64,000 nucleotides of DNA from an uncultured Allomuricauda sp. (GTDB lineage Bacteria; Bacteroidota; Bacteroidia; Flavobacteriales; Flavobacteriaceae), in assembly GCA_937899065.1 (NCBI GenBank), contig CALBPG010000237.1:1-64000 (forward strand), given 5' to 3'. Below are positions 27,613 through 37,485 of this stretch, piece by piece. Positions within the stretch are counted from its first letter, which is position 1. Each line of letters opens with the position of its first letter. The notes beneath the pieces were generated by a model that saw only the letters and a list, made by a program, of their open reading frames with translations, did no database searches and was not told the DNA's origin. Position numbers and translations under genes: made by a program.

Positions 27613-28374
27613 ATGAAACATAGCGATCCAATTTTATCTTTTTTACTGATAGGTCTAGTTGTTTTTATGGCTTGCAGTTCTGATTCGGAGGATGGTTTAC
27701 CCACTGATGATGTCGAGGATGACGTTATCGCAACCTTGAGTCCAGCATTCGCTGAATTTGATACCGGTGAAACGGATATTTATCTAGAAGGAAATAATGT
27801 GGTGATTGAGACTACCGGTTTCCCTAATCACGAAACAGTGTATTGGGGCCCCGGTAGCGATAGGTATCGTGAAGAACCCGATGTCGCCTTAACCCCTAGT
27901 ATAATTCCCAATTTTGATGGTTTTGCAACACTTACAGTGCCTGCTTCACCAGAATTGGCGACTAGTAGCACCTCGACAAATTTAGGGGCTATTGGTATTG
28001 CGGTGAGTGGGGCAGCCATTTTCAATGACCAAGAGGGCAATGGGCCCTTGAGCGATGCGGCCGTAAGTTTGGATTGGACCGGTGGACATATTGGACCGGC
28101 AGAGTACCACTATCATTTGGAACCCAAAGCGTGGTCTGATGATGACGATGCGTTGATTGGTATTTTGGCCGACGGATTCTTTATCTACGGCAGAAAGTGT
28201 TTTGCGACCGGAGATTATCCTACGGATTTGGATGAATCAGGTGGACATTTCTCTATCACGCAACATTCTGATGAGCCTGTGTACCATTACCATATCGAAA
28301 ACGAGTTGTACTTAAACCAGTATTATGTCATCTTTCCTGGAGACTATCAAGGCACACCGAATTCCATTAACTAG
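27613..28374 (+). CDS. YHYH domain-containing lipoprotein
   Basis: Lipobox VFMACSSD; GPAEYHYHLEP and EPVYHYHIENE motifs. Confidence 0.85.
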   Translation: MKHSDPILSFLLIGLVVFMACSSDSEDGLPTDDVEDDVIATLSPAFAEFDTGETDIYLEGNNVVIETTGFPNHETVYWGPGSDRYREEPDVALTPSIIPNFDGFATLTVPASPELATSSTSTNLGAIGIAVSGAAIFNDQEGNGPLSDAAVSLDWTGGHIGPAEYHYHLEPKAWSDDDDALIGILADGFFIYGRKCFATGDYPTDLDESGGHFSITQHSDEPVYHYHIENELYLNQYYVIFPGDYQGTPNSIN

Positions 28375-28951
28375 TGCGCTGATTTTTATAATCTTGGCTT
28401 ACTACTTCATTCAGCAAAATGATGAAGAAACCACGGTATCATTTGATAGCGAATCAGGAATTGAAGTCGTCAAATCTGATTTGGAATTGCGCCCCACGGA
28501 GGGAGAATGGTTCTATAACGGCAAGCCTTTTCAAGGATTTGCCGTTCAGTTCCATGAAAACGGAAATTTGAAAGAAAAAGTAGCCTACGCACAAGGTAAA
28601 AAACAGGGCAAGGCGTTTAGGTGGTATGCAGACGGTACCCTTGCCAGTGAGAAAAACTATGTTGCCAACCGTTTGAATGGCAAGTCCACCATGTGGTGGC
28701 CGAATGGTAGCAAAAGCAGTGAATCTTTCTACCTGAACCGCCAACGGCATGGAGTGCAGACAAAATGGTATCCGGATAGTACCAAAGCTAGGGTGATGCG
28801 ATTTAAAAATGGAAGGGAAGAAGGTTTGCAACAAGCCTGGTTACCTACTGGCAAAATGTATGTCAACTATGAAGCCAAAAACGGTCGTTTTTTTGGTTTG
28901 AAGCGATCTAATCTATGTTATCAATTGAAGGATGAAGTGGTACAACAATAG
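28325..28951 (+). CDS. MORN/YwqK-like repeat protein
   Basis: FHENGNLKEKVAYAQGKKQGKAFRWYADGTLASEKNY..., WWPNGSKSSESFY repeats. Confidence 0.82.
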   Translation: MSSFLETIKAHRIPLTSALIFIILAYYFIQQNDEETTVSFDSESGIEVVKSDLELRPTEGEWFYNGKPFQGFAVQFHENGNLKEKVAYAQGKKQGKAFRWYADGTLASEKNYVANRLNGKSTMWWPNGSKSSESFYLNRQRHGVQTKWYPDSTKARVMRFKNGREEGLQQAWLPTGKMYVNYEAKNGRFFGLKRSNLCYQLKDEVVQQ

Positions 28952-29600
28952 TTTAGCGATAATAAGTCTGGGATTGGCTTTCGCCTGTAACTCATCCCCC
29001 AAGCAAAAGGAAATGGGCAGTAGAGTGAGCGCTTTACCGTACTATCAAGAGGCCACTTTCACACCTGTTTGGTTCAGCCCTAAAAGTGATTCAGTAAAAC
29101 AACTCCACAAAATTCCTGCGTTCCAACTGGTGAATCAACTTGGGGATACCATCACGGAGCGTACGTTTGAAAACAAGATTTATGTAACGGATTTCTTCTT
29201 TACTTCATGCTTTGGGATTTGTCCCAAAATGACTTCCAATATGTCCAAAGTTCAAGAGGCATTTCTAGAAGACGATGACGTTTTGCTCCTATCCCATTCC
29301 GTTACACCAAAGTACGATTCCATACCCGTGTTGGCTCGCTACGCTGAAAACAACAACGTTGTTGCCGATAAGTGGCATTTGGTAACTGGAGTGAGAGAAA
29401 CCATTTATGATTTAGGGCGCAACGCTTATTTTGTCGAAGAAGACTTGGGCGTAGCCAAAAGCACGGATGACTTTCTACATACCGAAAACTTTGTGCTTGT
29501 AGACAAAAACAGAAACATTCGAGGAATCTATAACGGATTGAACAAAACCGCCATAGCTCAGCTGATTGCAGATATCAAGACGCTGAAAAAGGAAAACTAG
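28932..29600 (+). CDS. SCO1/SenC family protein
   Basis: VTDFFFTSCFGICPKMTSNMSKVQEAF; CxxxC copper site; LLSHSVTPKYDS. Confidence 0.9.
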   Translation: MKWYNNSLAIISLGLAFACNSSPKQKEMGSRVSALPYYQEATFTPVWFSPKSDSVKQLHKIPAFQLVNQLGDTITERTFENKIYVTDFFFTSCFGICPKMTSNMSKVQEAFLEDDDVLLLSHSVTPKYDSIPVLARYAENNNVVADKWHLVTGVRETIYDLGRNAYFVEEDLGVAKSTDDFLHTENFVLVDKNRNIRGIYNGLNKTAIAQLIADIKTLKKEN

Positions 29601-29663
29601 AAAGTGTATGGGCAAAGTTGGCGGCCCTAAAAAGAGTTTCTTATCTTAAGAGAAACCTTTGCC

Positions 29664-30914
29664 ATGAAAAAACTACTCCTTTTTTTCGGTTTGCTTTGTA
29701 TACTGAATCTAAAAGCCCAAGGACTGCGGGCGCTTTACAATGAAAGCAAAACAGCTTACGAAACTCAGGATTGGGACAGCTTTAAAAACTTAAATTTAAA
29801 AATGTTGGGTATTCACCCATCGCACCCTACGATTCTTTACAATGCCGGTATCGCCTATGGTAAAAAAGGACAACAGGACAGTTTAATGCATTACATCAAC
29901 AAGGTGCTCAGTTGGAATGCAGAACTTGACTTAGCAGATGCTGATTTAAAAGCCATTGATACCGATAGCACTTTGACACCCCAACTTTCTGCATTGAAGG
30001 AGAAATACAATATGAAAATCGAGCATGGTCAAGACCTCATAAAAGTAAAAGGCGGATATCATTTTGAAGACTTGGTTCGTATTGGGGATGACTTTTACTT
30101 AACTGATGTATTGAACAAAGCAGTAATTAAAGCAAATACGAATTCATCGGATACCGCATTGGTGAAAAGTTTTTCACTCTCTCCTTTAAGTTTGGTAGCA
30201 GACGATGACCAAAAAACAGTATGGATATCGCTAGCGGCTGTATTGCATTCCAGTCAGTATGCAATGGACCATCAATACAAAAGCTATCTGGTCAACCTAG
30301 ATATAAAAACGGGCCAAGCATTATCTCAAATTACTTTACCCGATTCTTCCATCGTAGGGAGTTTACAACTTGTCAATAACAAAATCTATGCGACCAGTTC
30401 AAAAAATCCTGAGGTTTATGTAGTGGACATTAAAAAAGGAGTGTTGGAGCAAACCCATCAAATCGAGGAAGGTTTCAACCTACAAGGCATTGCGTATGAC
30501 CCTGAAACCGAACGTGTTTTCGTAGCGGACTATATTAAAGGGATTTTTTACGCCCCAATTTCCAATTTAGAGGACCGTACATGGGTCAACACACCAAATT
30601 ATTTATTAAAAGGATTGGATGGCCTTCAGGTAATCGACTCCAAAACCTTGGTGGCTTCCCAAAACAACTCTCGGCCAAAACGGATTCTTCGAATTCATTT
30701 GGATGCCAAGGGTGATAATGCAACAGTTGAATTACTGGAAAACAATATAGAATCCTCTGGTGAACCTACGAACCTGCACATTGATGCTGTAGGAGATGTC
30801 TTTTATATTCCAAATAGTGCTTGGACTATGTATTCCGAGGATTTAAAACCAGAAAAGCCGCATCCAGGAGACCAAACGGTCAGACGGATTCGGCTTTCCG
30901 ACGTCAAAAAATAA
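29664..30914 (+). CDS. Secreted protein with TPR and SMP-30/NHL-like beta-propeller
   Basis: Signal peptide; TPR-like segment; propeller-like repeats. Confidence 0.6.
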   Translation: MKKLLLFFGLLCILNLKAQGLRALYNESKTAYETQDWDSFKNLNLKMLGIHPSHPTILYNAGIAYGKKGQQDSLMHYINKVLSWNAELDLADADLKAIDTDSTLTPQLSALKEKYNMKIEHGQDLIKVKGGYHFEDLVRIGDDFYLTDVLNKAVIKANTNSSDTALVKSFSLSPLSLVADDDQKTVWISLAAVLHSSQYAMDHQYKSYLVNLDIKTGQALSQITLPDSSIVGSLQLVNNKIYATSSKNPEVYVVDIKKGVLEQTHQIEEGFNLQGIAYDPETERVFVADYIKGIFYAPISNLEDRTWVNTPNYLLKGLDGLQVIDSKTLVASQNNSRPKRILRIHLDAKGDNATVELLENNIESSGEPTNLHIDAVGDVFYIPNSAWTMYSEDLKPEKPHPGDQTVRRIRLSDVKK

Positions 30915-30931
30915 GCTGAACTTCGCTGAAA

Positions 30932-31231
30932 TCAGTGTCGTTCAAAACGCTCCTTCCGCTTCTGAAGTTGGCGGTCCAATTCTTCAATGGTATCCACCAT
31001 CGCCTTTTCAAAATTGTCCATATTGGACTTGGCAAACAAGCGGGGCCCTGGTGCACTAAGTTCAATCTCGCAAATCTTGTTTTCCCCATTCTTTTGATTG
31101 GAAAGTTTGAACATCACTTGGGCTCGAATTAGCCATTGATACCGTTTTGCCAATTTGAGCAATCGTTTTTTGAGAAGGGTATTCAACGATTCGCTTTCCG
31201 GCATTTTTTGATATTGAATCTCAACAGTCAT
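30932..31231 (-). CDS. HPF/RaiA (ribosome hibernation/sigma-54 modulation)-like protein
   Basis: MTVEIQYQKMPESESLNTLLKKRLLKLAKRY...CEIELSAPGPRLFAKSNMDNFEKAMVDTIEELDRQLQKRKER. Confidence 0.75.
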   Translation of the reverse strand: MTVEIQYQKMPESESLNTLLKKRLLKLAKRYQWLIRAQVMFKLSNQKNGENKICEIELSAPGPRLFAKSNMDNFEKAMVDTIEELDRQLQKRKERFERH

Positions 31232-31304
31232 AACAGAAGAATTAAGTTCCTTAAAGGTATAAACCCATCCTTCCAATAAACATGATTTTTGTCAGCCGTG
31301 GTGT

Positions 31305-32642
31305 CTAATGACTTTTCTCTAGTGAAGCTAGTTTTGGTCCTTTTAAAAGAAAGGAACCCATTAATACAAAAATGATGATAAACAAAAGTCCCGCTAAAAG
31401 AAATACGCCAGTAGAAATCTGTTCGAAAAGCAATCCACCTAAAATCAACCCGAACATGCTGGCCATGCTTCCCATACTGTTGCCATAACCTTGTATGGCC
31501 CCTTGACTTTTGGCATCACCAGCACGTGCCAGCAAAGCCATGAAACTCGGCCACATAATACCATTTCCAAAAGACAAGAGCGTATTGGCCAAATACATTA
31601 ATCCAATAGAATCGCGAGATAATAAAACAAAGGCCAAGGCTAGGGTAATGGCACCCAGGGCTATCAATCGTTCATTGGGAACAAACTTTTGCAATCGGCC
31701 CAAAATCGGGCCTTGCACAATGACCATAATCAAACTGGAATACGCCAAAAAAATTCCCAGTTCCTTAGCAGACCAACCCAACTCGGTATTCGCATAAATG
31801 GGTAGTCCCGCATAAAAAAGACTGAACGCCAAAAAAGTCAAAAAGTAGATTCCATAAAGCAACGGGATGCGGGGTACATGGAGAATGTTTCGAAAGCTAT
31901 TTTTAAGCCCTTGATTGTCAGCCTCCCCTTCTTGAAAGCAATTCTTATGCTCAACCTGAAAAAACCGCCTCAAAGACCTCAATCGGATCGTACCAACATT
32001 TACAACACAGGGTACGGTTTCTTCCAATCGGATTTGAATGATAAAAATGGCAACCAAAGAAATCAAAGCTGCCAGAATCAGGGGTAGTAACTCTCCCATT
32101 ATGGTAGAAGCCAAAACGCCTGCAAACGCAGGACCTAACACAAAACCCAAACTCGTTGAAGCTCCCATTTTACCAAAATTGGCATTACGGTCTTCATCGG
32201 TGGAGATATCCGATAAGTAAGCATTGGCTACGGAAATATTTCCTCCCGTAAAACCATCTACCATACGCGCGAAGAAAATGGTCAACAGCGGTAGCGTCAT
32301 CACATATGGACTGGTACTGTCCACATTCGAGGACCACAGCTCGGTCTCTGGAAGCACGAAGGCTAGAATAAAAAGCATCCAAGCCAAAAAGGTTCCCAGT
32401 TGACTAATGACCAATACCTTTTTACGGCCAATTCGGTCGGAAAGTTTCCCTAAAATCGGGGCACCCAAAAATTGAAAGAAAGGGTAGGTAGCCCCCAAAA
32501 TACCGTAAATGAATCCGTTACCGCCAAAATCAGTAACAATAAAAATCAAAATGGGAACAACGATACTGTAGCCCAGAATACCAATGAAGTTCACTAGCAA
32601 AATGGGAAATATTTTTAGCGGAATCAAGTTCCTGAGTTGCAT
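31305..32642 (-). CDS. MFS transporter (TCR/Tet-like)
   Basis: 12-TM; GAPILGKLSDRIGRKKVL motif; LGFVLGPAFAG. Confidence 0.92.
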   Translation of the reverse strand: MQLRNLIPLKIFPILLVNFIGILGYSIVVPILIFIVTDFGGNGFIYGILGATYPFFQFLGAPILGKLSDRIGRKKVLVISQLGTFLAWMLFILAFVLPETELWSSNVDSTSPYVMTLPLLTIFFARMVDGFTGGNISVANAYLSDISTDEDRNANFGKMGASTSLGFVLGPAFAGVLASTIMGELLPLILAALISLVAIFIIQIRLEETVPCVVNVGTIRLRSLRRFFQVEHKNCFQEGEADNQGLKNSFRNILHVPRIPLLYGIYFLTFLAFSLFYAGLPIYANTELGWSAKELGIFLAYSSLIMVIVQGPILGRLQKFVPNERLIALGAITLALAFVLLSRDSIGLMYLANTLLSFGNGIMWPSFMALLARAGDAKSQGAIQGYGNSMGSMASMFGLILGGLLFEQISTGVFLLAGLLFIIIFVLMGSFLLKGPKLASLEKSH

Positions 32643-32674
32643 TATGGAAAGGTATCTCTTCTAAAGATACGGTT

Positions 32675-32857
32675 TTATTGTCCGAGCTCGAACGCTTCAA
32701 ATTGCACTAACTCTTCCCCTTGAAAAGTCGCTGTAACTTCAATGGGATTGCAACATACTTCGCAGTCCTCCACATAGGTTTGTTGCGGTATGGAATTATC
32801 CAACAAAAAAGAAATTTGCTCCCAACAATAAGGACATTGAAAAAAGTGTTCGTACAT
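32675..32857 (-). CDS. CPXCG motif-containing cysteine-rich protein
   Basis: FFQCPYCWEQIS...DCEVCCNPIEVT. Confidence 0.85.
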   Translation of the reverse strand: MYEHFFQCPYCWEQISFLLDNSIPQQTYVEDCEVCCNPIEVTATFQGEELVQFEAFELGQ

Positions 32858-32884
32858 CAGCTTTGCACTTTGATAATTCCGGGA

Positions 32885-34201
32885 TTAGAAATCTGTATTC
32901 AGCAATTGCCCACTTACTTGCAACATCTGAAGTTCGGCAAGTTTCGCACTGTATTTTGCTTGGCTCTGTGCCAATTCAGCGTTTAAAAGGTTAAGCTGCG
33001 CTTGACGAAATTCAATAGAAGTAACCTGGCCCAATTTATAGCGTTCATTGGTTCGGTCGAAGTTGTTTTGATTGGTCTGTAAGTTTTTATCCTGTACATT
33101 CAACACAAACAATGCATTGGTATAACTGTCCCAAGCGTTTCGAATATCACGTTCTACTTCCAAAGTGATTTGCTTTTGTAAAAGCTCTTGGTTGGCATAT
33201 CCGATTTTCACGTTTTTGATGCTGGTTATTGAACGACCACCATCAAATAAATTCCAGGTAAGGTTAACCGAACCGGAAACTCCTGTTGATGTGTTTTGAA
33301 TCAAGAATGCCAGCGGACTGTTATTGTTCAATTCGTTCCAGCCATATGAACCTGTTAATCCCACTGTGGGCAAGAGCGAGCCTTTCGCTGCCTTGATATC
33401 AAATTGGTTGATATTCATTTGACGCTCTACAATTTTTAATCGGACATTATTCAATTTGGCTTCATTGCGCATATTCTCCATTTCCAGACCAGTCACAAAA
33501 GTGACTGCTGTATCGGCTGCAAAGGCAGTTTCCAAATCCCGGTTGAGAATGAGATTCAAATCGCGCATGGTGTTGCGCAGTTGTTGTTCTGCGTTTAAGA
33601 GGTTGATGCTATCTTGATTGATGTCCACCTCAGCGTTCAACACGTCCAAACCGGTGTTTTGACCATATTCGAATTGATATTGTGCTCTGTCCAATCGGTT
33701 TCGGGAAATCTCCAAAGCGGCTTCCAGGTTCTTGGCGTTTTCTGTGAGGCGTGCTGCTTCGTAATACACCGTAAACAATTGGAGTATCGTCGTCTCAATA
33801 GTTTGTCGCACCTCCAATTCGGATTGTTGGGTGCGTTCTTTGAAGCTTTTATAGTTATAGTATCGCCCTAATCCATCAAAAAGGGTGTAATCAACATTTA
33901 CGGAAGCATTATATCGTCGAGTCTCAGCACCATCCGCAGTTCGCGTATCACCACTCGCCAATTGTCCTTCGGTATTTTCTCGATTGATACTCCCCCCCGC
34001 TAAGGCTGAAACGGATGGCAAATAGCCTGAGTTCAAAATACTCGCATTGTTCTCATCAATCTTCAAGGTATTTTCTGCCACCTTAATGCCTAGATTGTTT
34101 TCCAGAACCAATGCTATGGCATCTTGCTTTGACAATACATTTTGCGCACTAAGAACGGCTGCTGTAAAACACAGGCCAATCAAGAGTAAGGTCTTTCGCA
34201 T
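32885..34201 (-). CDS. TolC family outer membrane efflux protein
   Basis: 438 aa, long helices, NYKSFKERTQQSELEVRQTIETTILQLF; adjacent to RND genes. Confidence 0.93.
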   Translation of the reverse strand: MRKTLLLIGLCFTAAVLSAQNVLSKQDAIALVLENNLGIKVAENTLKIDENNASILNSGYLPSVSALAGGSINRENTEGQLASGDTRTADGAETRRYNASVNVDYTLFDGLGRYYNYKSFKERTQQSELEVRQTIETTILQLFTVYYEAARLTENAKNLEAALEISRNRLDRAQYQFEYGQNTGLDVLNAEVDINQDSINLLNAEQQLRNTMRDLNLILNRDLETAFAADTAVTFVTGLEMENMRNEAKLNNVRLKIVERQMNINQFDIKAAKGSLLPTVGLTGSYGWNELNNNSPLAFLIQNTSTGVSGSVNLTWNLFDGGRSITSIKNVKIGYANQELLQKQITLEVERDIRNAWDSYTNALFVLNVQDKNLQTNQNNFDRTNERYKLGQVTSIEFRQAQLNLLNAELAQSQAKYSAKLAELQMLQVSGQLLNTDF

Positions 34202-37200
34202 TACACCGTTTCTTCTAAAACTTTTGATTTGGTTGGAGGGTCGGTCAATGAAACTTTTTTCTCGGGCGGACCATAGGTTTCTTCCAACATATGGGTTTCT
34301 TCTTTTTGTTCTTTAATGGCGCGCTCTACTTCTTCTCTAGAAACTTTATTCCCCGTCCAAATGCGTTTAGCAGATACTTTCAAAAAGTTTCCAAAGGATA
34401 AAAACAAAGGAAGCATGACTAGCGTAAGAACGGTTGCAAAACCAATACCGTAAGCAATTGAAATAGCCATGGGCTTTAAGAACTGGGCCTGTCTACTTTT
34501 TTCGAGAAGAAGCGGTGCCAAACCTGCTATCGTGGTCACCGAGGTTAAGAAAATAGCTCTAAACCGGGACCGTCCTGCTTCGTAAATCGCTTCATTAAAG
34601 TTCAAGCCATTTCGCAGATTACTGTTGAACTTTCCTATCAATACCAAACCATCATTGACCATAATCCCTATTAAAGCGATGATACCCAACATGGACAATA
34701 TATTGATAGGGAAACCGTGGATAAAATGACCCCAAGCCACCGCAGTTAAACTGAAAGGCACTAACAGAATCAATAATAAAGGTTGGCTGAAACTTCTAAA
34801 GGTAAAGGCAATAGTGACAAAAATGAGGAACAACACGGTAAACCCTACTAATTTCAGAGACCTCAGCAATTTACCTGCTTCCCGATTCTGACCTTCATAA
34901 GAAGGCGTTATAGAAGGATACTTGGATTGGATGTCAGGCATTACCTCAGTTCGAACCCATTGCATCGCTTCGGTACCCGTAGTTTCTTTAGGGTTTTTAA
35001 GGTCTGCGGATACGCGAATTTCACGCTGGCCATCCAAGTGGTTGATGGCGACCTCCCCGCGTTTAATCGAATACTCAGCGATTTCCTTTAATGGAATGCG
35101 TGAACCATTCGGTGCTAAAATCCGCATATCGTCCAAATCGGCGATGGAAGACCGATTGGGACGGTCGTACCGAACCCAAACCCGAATTTCATCAGGGCCT
35201 CTTTGAAAACGTTGCGCCTGGGCTCCGAAAAAGGCCGCTCGAACTTGATTCATGACGGTTCTCAAGTCCAATCCCAACAAATAAGCGTTTTCTTTAAGTT
35301 CTAACTGTATTTCCTTGATTCCAGCAGGATCATTATCTGAAACATCCTTCAACAGCGTATTGTTCAACATGGCCGTTTTAAGCTCTTCTTTGGCCGCTTT
35401 GAGTTCTTGTATATTATTTCCCAAAAGAGACACTGAAACCGGGTCTCCTCCAAAATTTCCACCAGAACCATAAATCAAGCTTTCAACCCCAATCACTGGG
35501 CCTACCAATTCACGTAAACGTCCTGTAACCAAATCGGACGCCACTTCATCAGGCCGTTCTTCTCCGGGCAAAAGGTTAATCTCCAAAGTTGCCGACGCAG
35601 AACCCGGACCCACTCTTTTCAACATATTTACAAAGAGTTCTTTGTCGTTGTTACCTAAATATTTTTCCGTCAACTCTTGGTTTACGATTTTCGCCTTGTC
35701 TTGGATAAGACTAATAATGGAGTCCGTTACCCGTTCATTGGTTCCGTTAGGCATTTCAAGCTCTACAGCGACCCTATCACTGGCAATTCTTGGAAAAAAC
35801 GCGGTTCGAATAATTCCCCCACCGATGGACCCAAAGGTCAAAATTAGGGCGAATAAAAAGATGGAAAACGTTAGAAACTTATAGTTTAGAGAGAATCTCA
35901 GGATTGGGCTGTACAGCTTATCCCGCATCCAAGCCATGGATTGGTCCCCAAGCTTGTTGATTTTTCGCAACTCTGAAAACACTTTGGCAACTCCTGTTTT
36001 AGTTTCCTTTTTTTGCGGTTTCAAGGCTTTGGAATGCGCCAAGTGAGCTGGTAAAATAATCAACGCCTCCACTAGTGAAACAACCAAAGTCAAAATCACA
36101 ATTATGGATACTTCACTGAAGAAATTCCCGATTCGTCCATCTAGAAACAGAAAGATAGAAAATGCCAGAATAGTGGTAATAATGGCCGATAAGATGGGTG
36201 GAATCACTTCCATGGTACCATCTATTGCCGCACGGATAGGTGTTTTTCCTTTTTCAAAGTGCTGGTAAATGTTCTCTGCGATAACGATACCATCATCGAC
36301 CAGAATACCAATTACGATAATCATTCCAAAAAGGGAAAGCACGTTAATCGTCACATTGAACAAGGGTGCAAAGATGAACATCCCCAAAAAGGCCACAGGT
36401 AATCCAAAAGCTACCCAGAACGCTAATCTTGTATTTAAGAAAAGGGATAAAAATATCAATACCAAAATCATCCCTACAATGGCATTTTCTTGAAGTAACT
36501 CGGTTCGTTGCACCAAGGTTTTGGAACGATCATCAATGATATCCAAGCGAACATTCGTGTATTGAGTGTTGAAGTCTGCGATGTAAGCCTTGACCTTGTC
36601 TGACGAACTGATCAAGTCTTCGGTATTGGTGCTGGTCACCGTAATGTCTACGGACAATTCGCCGTTGTAATACAGCATGTTTGGTGTTTCCGAAAACCTG
36701 TCCCGTACTACTGCAACATCTTTGAGTCGGACCGTTTTACCTTGGGCATCGGTTCGCACTACGATATTCGAAAGCTCCTTTCCAAAATAAGAGCGATTGT
36801 TCGCACGAATCAGATACTCTTCGGTATCCGTTTTGATGTTTCCACCCGTGACTAAAAGATTCGCATTGTTCACTGCTTGTGACACTTCAGCAAATGAAAG
36901 GTTATAAGCCAGCAAGCTATTTTCGTTAACCGCTATTTCGATTTCTTCTTCAGGATATCCGGCAATAGTAATTTGGGATATCCCGGAGATAGCTCTTAGG
37001 TCGTTCTCTACCTTTCTTGAAATTTCCTTAAGCGTAGTCAAGGGTACATTGCTCCCACTGATGGCAAAGCTGATTGTTGGTCGAACCGCTTCCAATTTGG
37101 ATACAATTAAGGGTTCCATCTCCGCTGGAAAAGTAGGTACACGGTCTACCGCATTTTTGACCTCCAACAGCATGAAATCAATGTCTTGCCCTTTTTCAAT

Positions 37201-37485
37201 CTCTACATTGATGCTACCCGTATTTTCTCTTGAAGTGGAAGTAACCCGCTCCACTCCTTGCAATCCTTTGAGATTGTCTTCGATTTTAAGTACGATTCCT
37301 TCCTCAATCTCCTGCGGCGAAGCACCCGGATACGCAATGGTAATCAATACATTTTCAGAATCCGTTAGTGGAAAAAAGGAGGACTTTAAGGAAAACGCTC
37401 CGAGAATCCCAAAGATGAAAAATGCGATAATAATAACATTGACCGCAACATGATACTTTATGAAGTAAGAAATGACTTTTTTCAC
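34201..37485 (-). CDS. RND efflux transporter permease subunit
   Basis: 1094 aa; AYPGASPQEIEEGI, GILVDDGIVIAENIYQH, LIGIMVNDGLVLIGKFN. Confidence 0.96.
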   Translation of the reverse strand: MKKVISYFIKYHVAVNVIIIAFFIFGILGAFSLKSSFFPLTDSENVLITIAYPGASPQEIEEGIVLKIEDNLKGLQGVERVTSTSRENTGSINVEIEKGQDIDFMLLEVKNAVDRVPTFPAEMEPLIVSKLEAVRPTISFAISGSNVPLTTLKEISRKVENDLRAISGISQITIAGYPEEEIEIAVNENSLLAYNLSFAEVSQAVNNANLLVTGGNIKTDTEEYLIRANNRSYFGKELSNIVVRTDAQGKTVRLKDVAVVRDRFSETPNMLYYNGELSVDITVTSTNTEDLISSSDKVKAYIADFNTQYTNVRLDIIDDRSKTLVQRTELLQENAIVGMILVLIFLSLFLNTRLAFWVAFGLPVAFLGMFIFAPLFNVTINVLSLFGMIIVIGILVDDGIVIAENIYQHFEKGKTPIRAAIDGTMEVIPPILSAIITTILAFSIFLFLDGRIGNFFSEVSIIVILTLVVSLVEALIILPAHLAHSKALKPQKKETKTGVAKVFSELRKINKLGDQSMAWMRDKLYSPILRFSLNYKFLTFSIFLFALILTFGSIGGGIIRTAFFPRIASDRVAVELEMPNGTNERVTDSIISLIQDKAKIVNQELTEKYLGNNDKELFVNMLKRVGPGSASATLEINLLPGEERPDEVASDLVTGRLRELVGPVIGVESLIYGSGGNFGGDPVSVSLLGNNIQELKAAKEELKTAMLNNTLLKDVSDNDPAGIKEIQLELKENAYLLGLDLRTVMNQVRAAFFGAQAQRFQRGPDEIRVWVRYDRPNRSSIADLDDMRILAPNGSRIPLKEIAEYSIKRGEVAINHLDGQREIRVSADLKNPKETTGTEAMQWVRTEVMPDIQSKYPSITPSYEGQNREAGKLLRSLKLVGFTVLFLIFVTIAFTFRSFSQPLLLILLVPFSLTAVAWGHFIHGFPINILSMLGIIALIGIMVNDGLVLIGKFNSNLRNGLNFNEAIYEAGRSRFRAIFLTSVTTIAGLAPLLLEKSRQAQFLKPMAISIAYGIGFATVLTLVMLPLFLSFGNFLKVSAKRIWTGNKVSREEVERAIKEQKEETHMLEETYGPPEKKVSLTDPPTKSKVLEETV

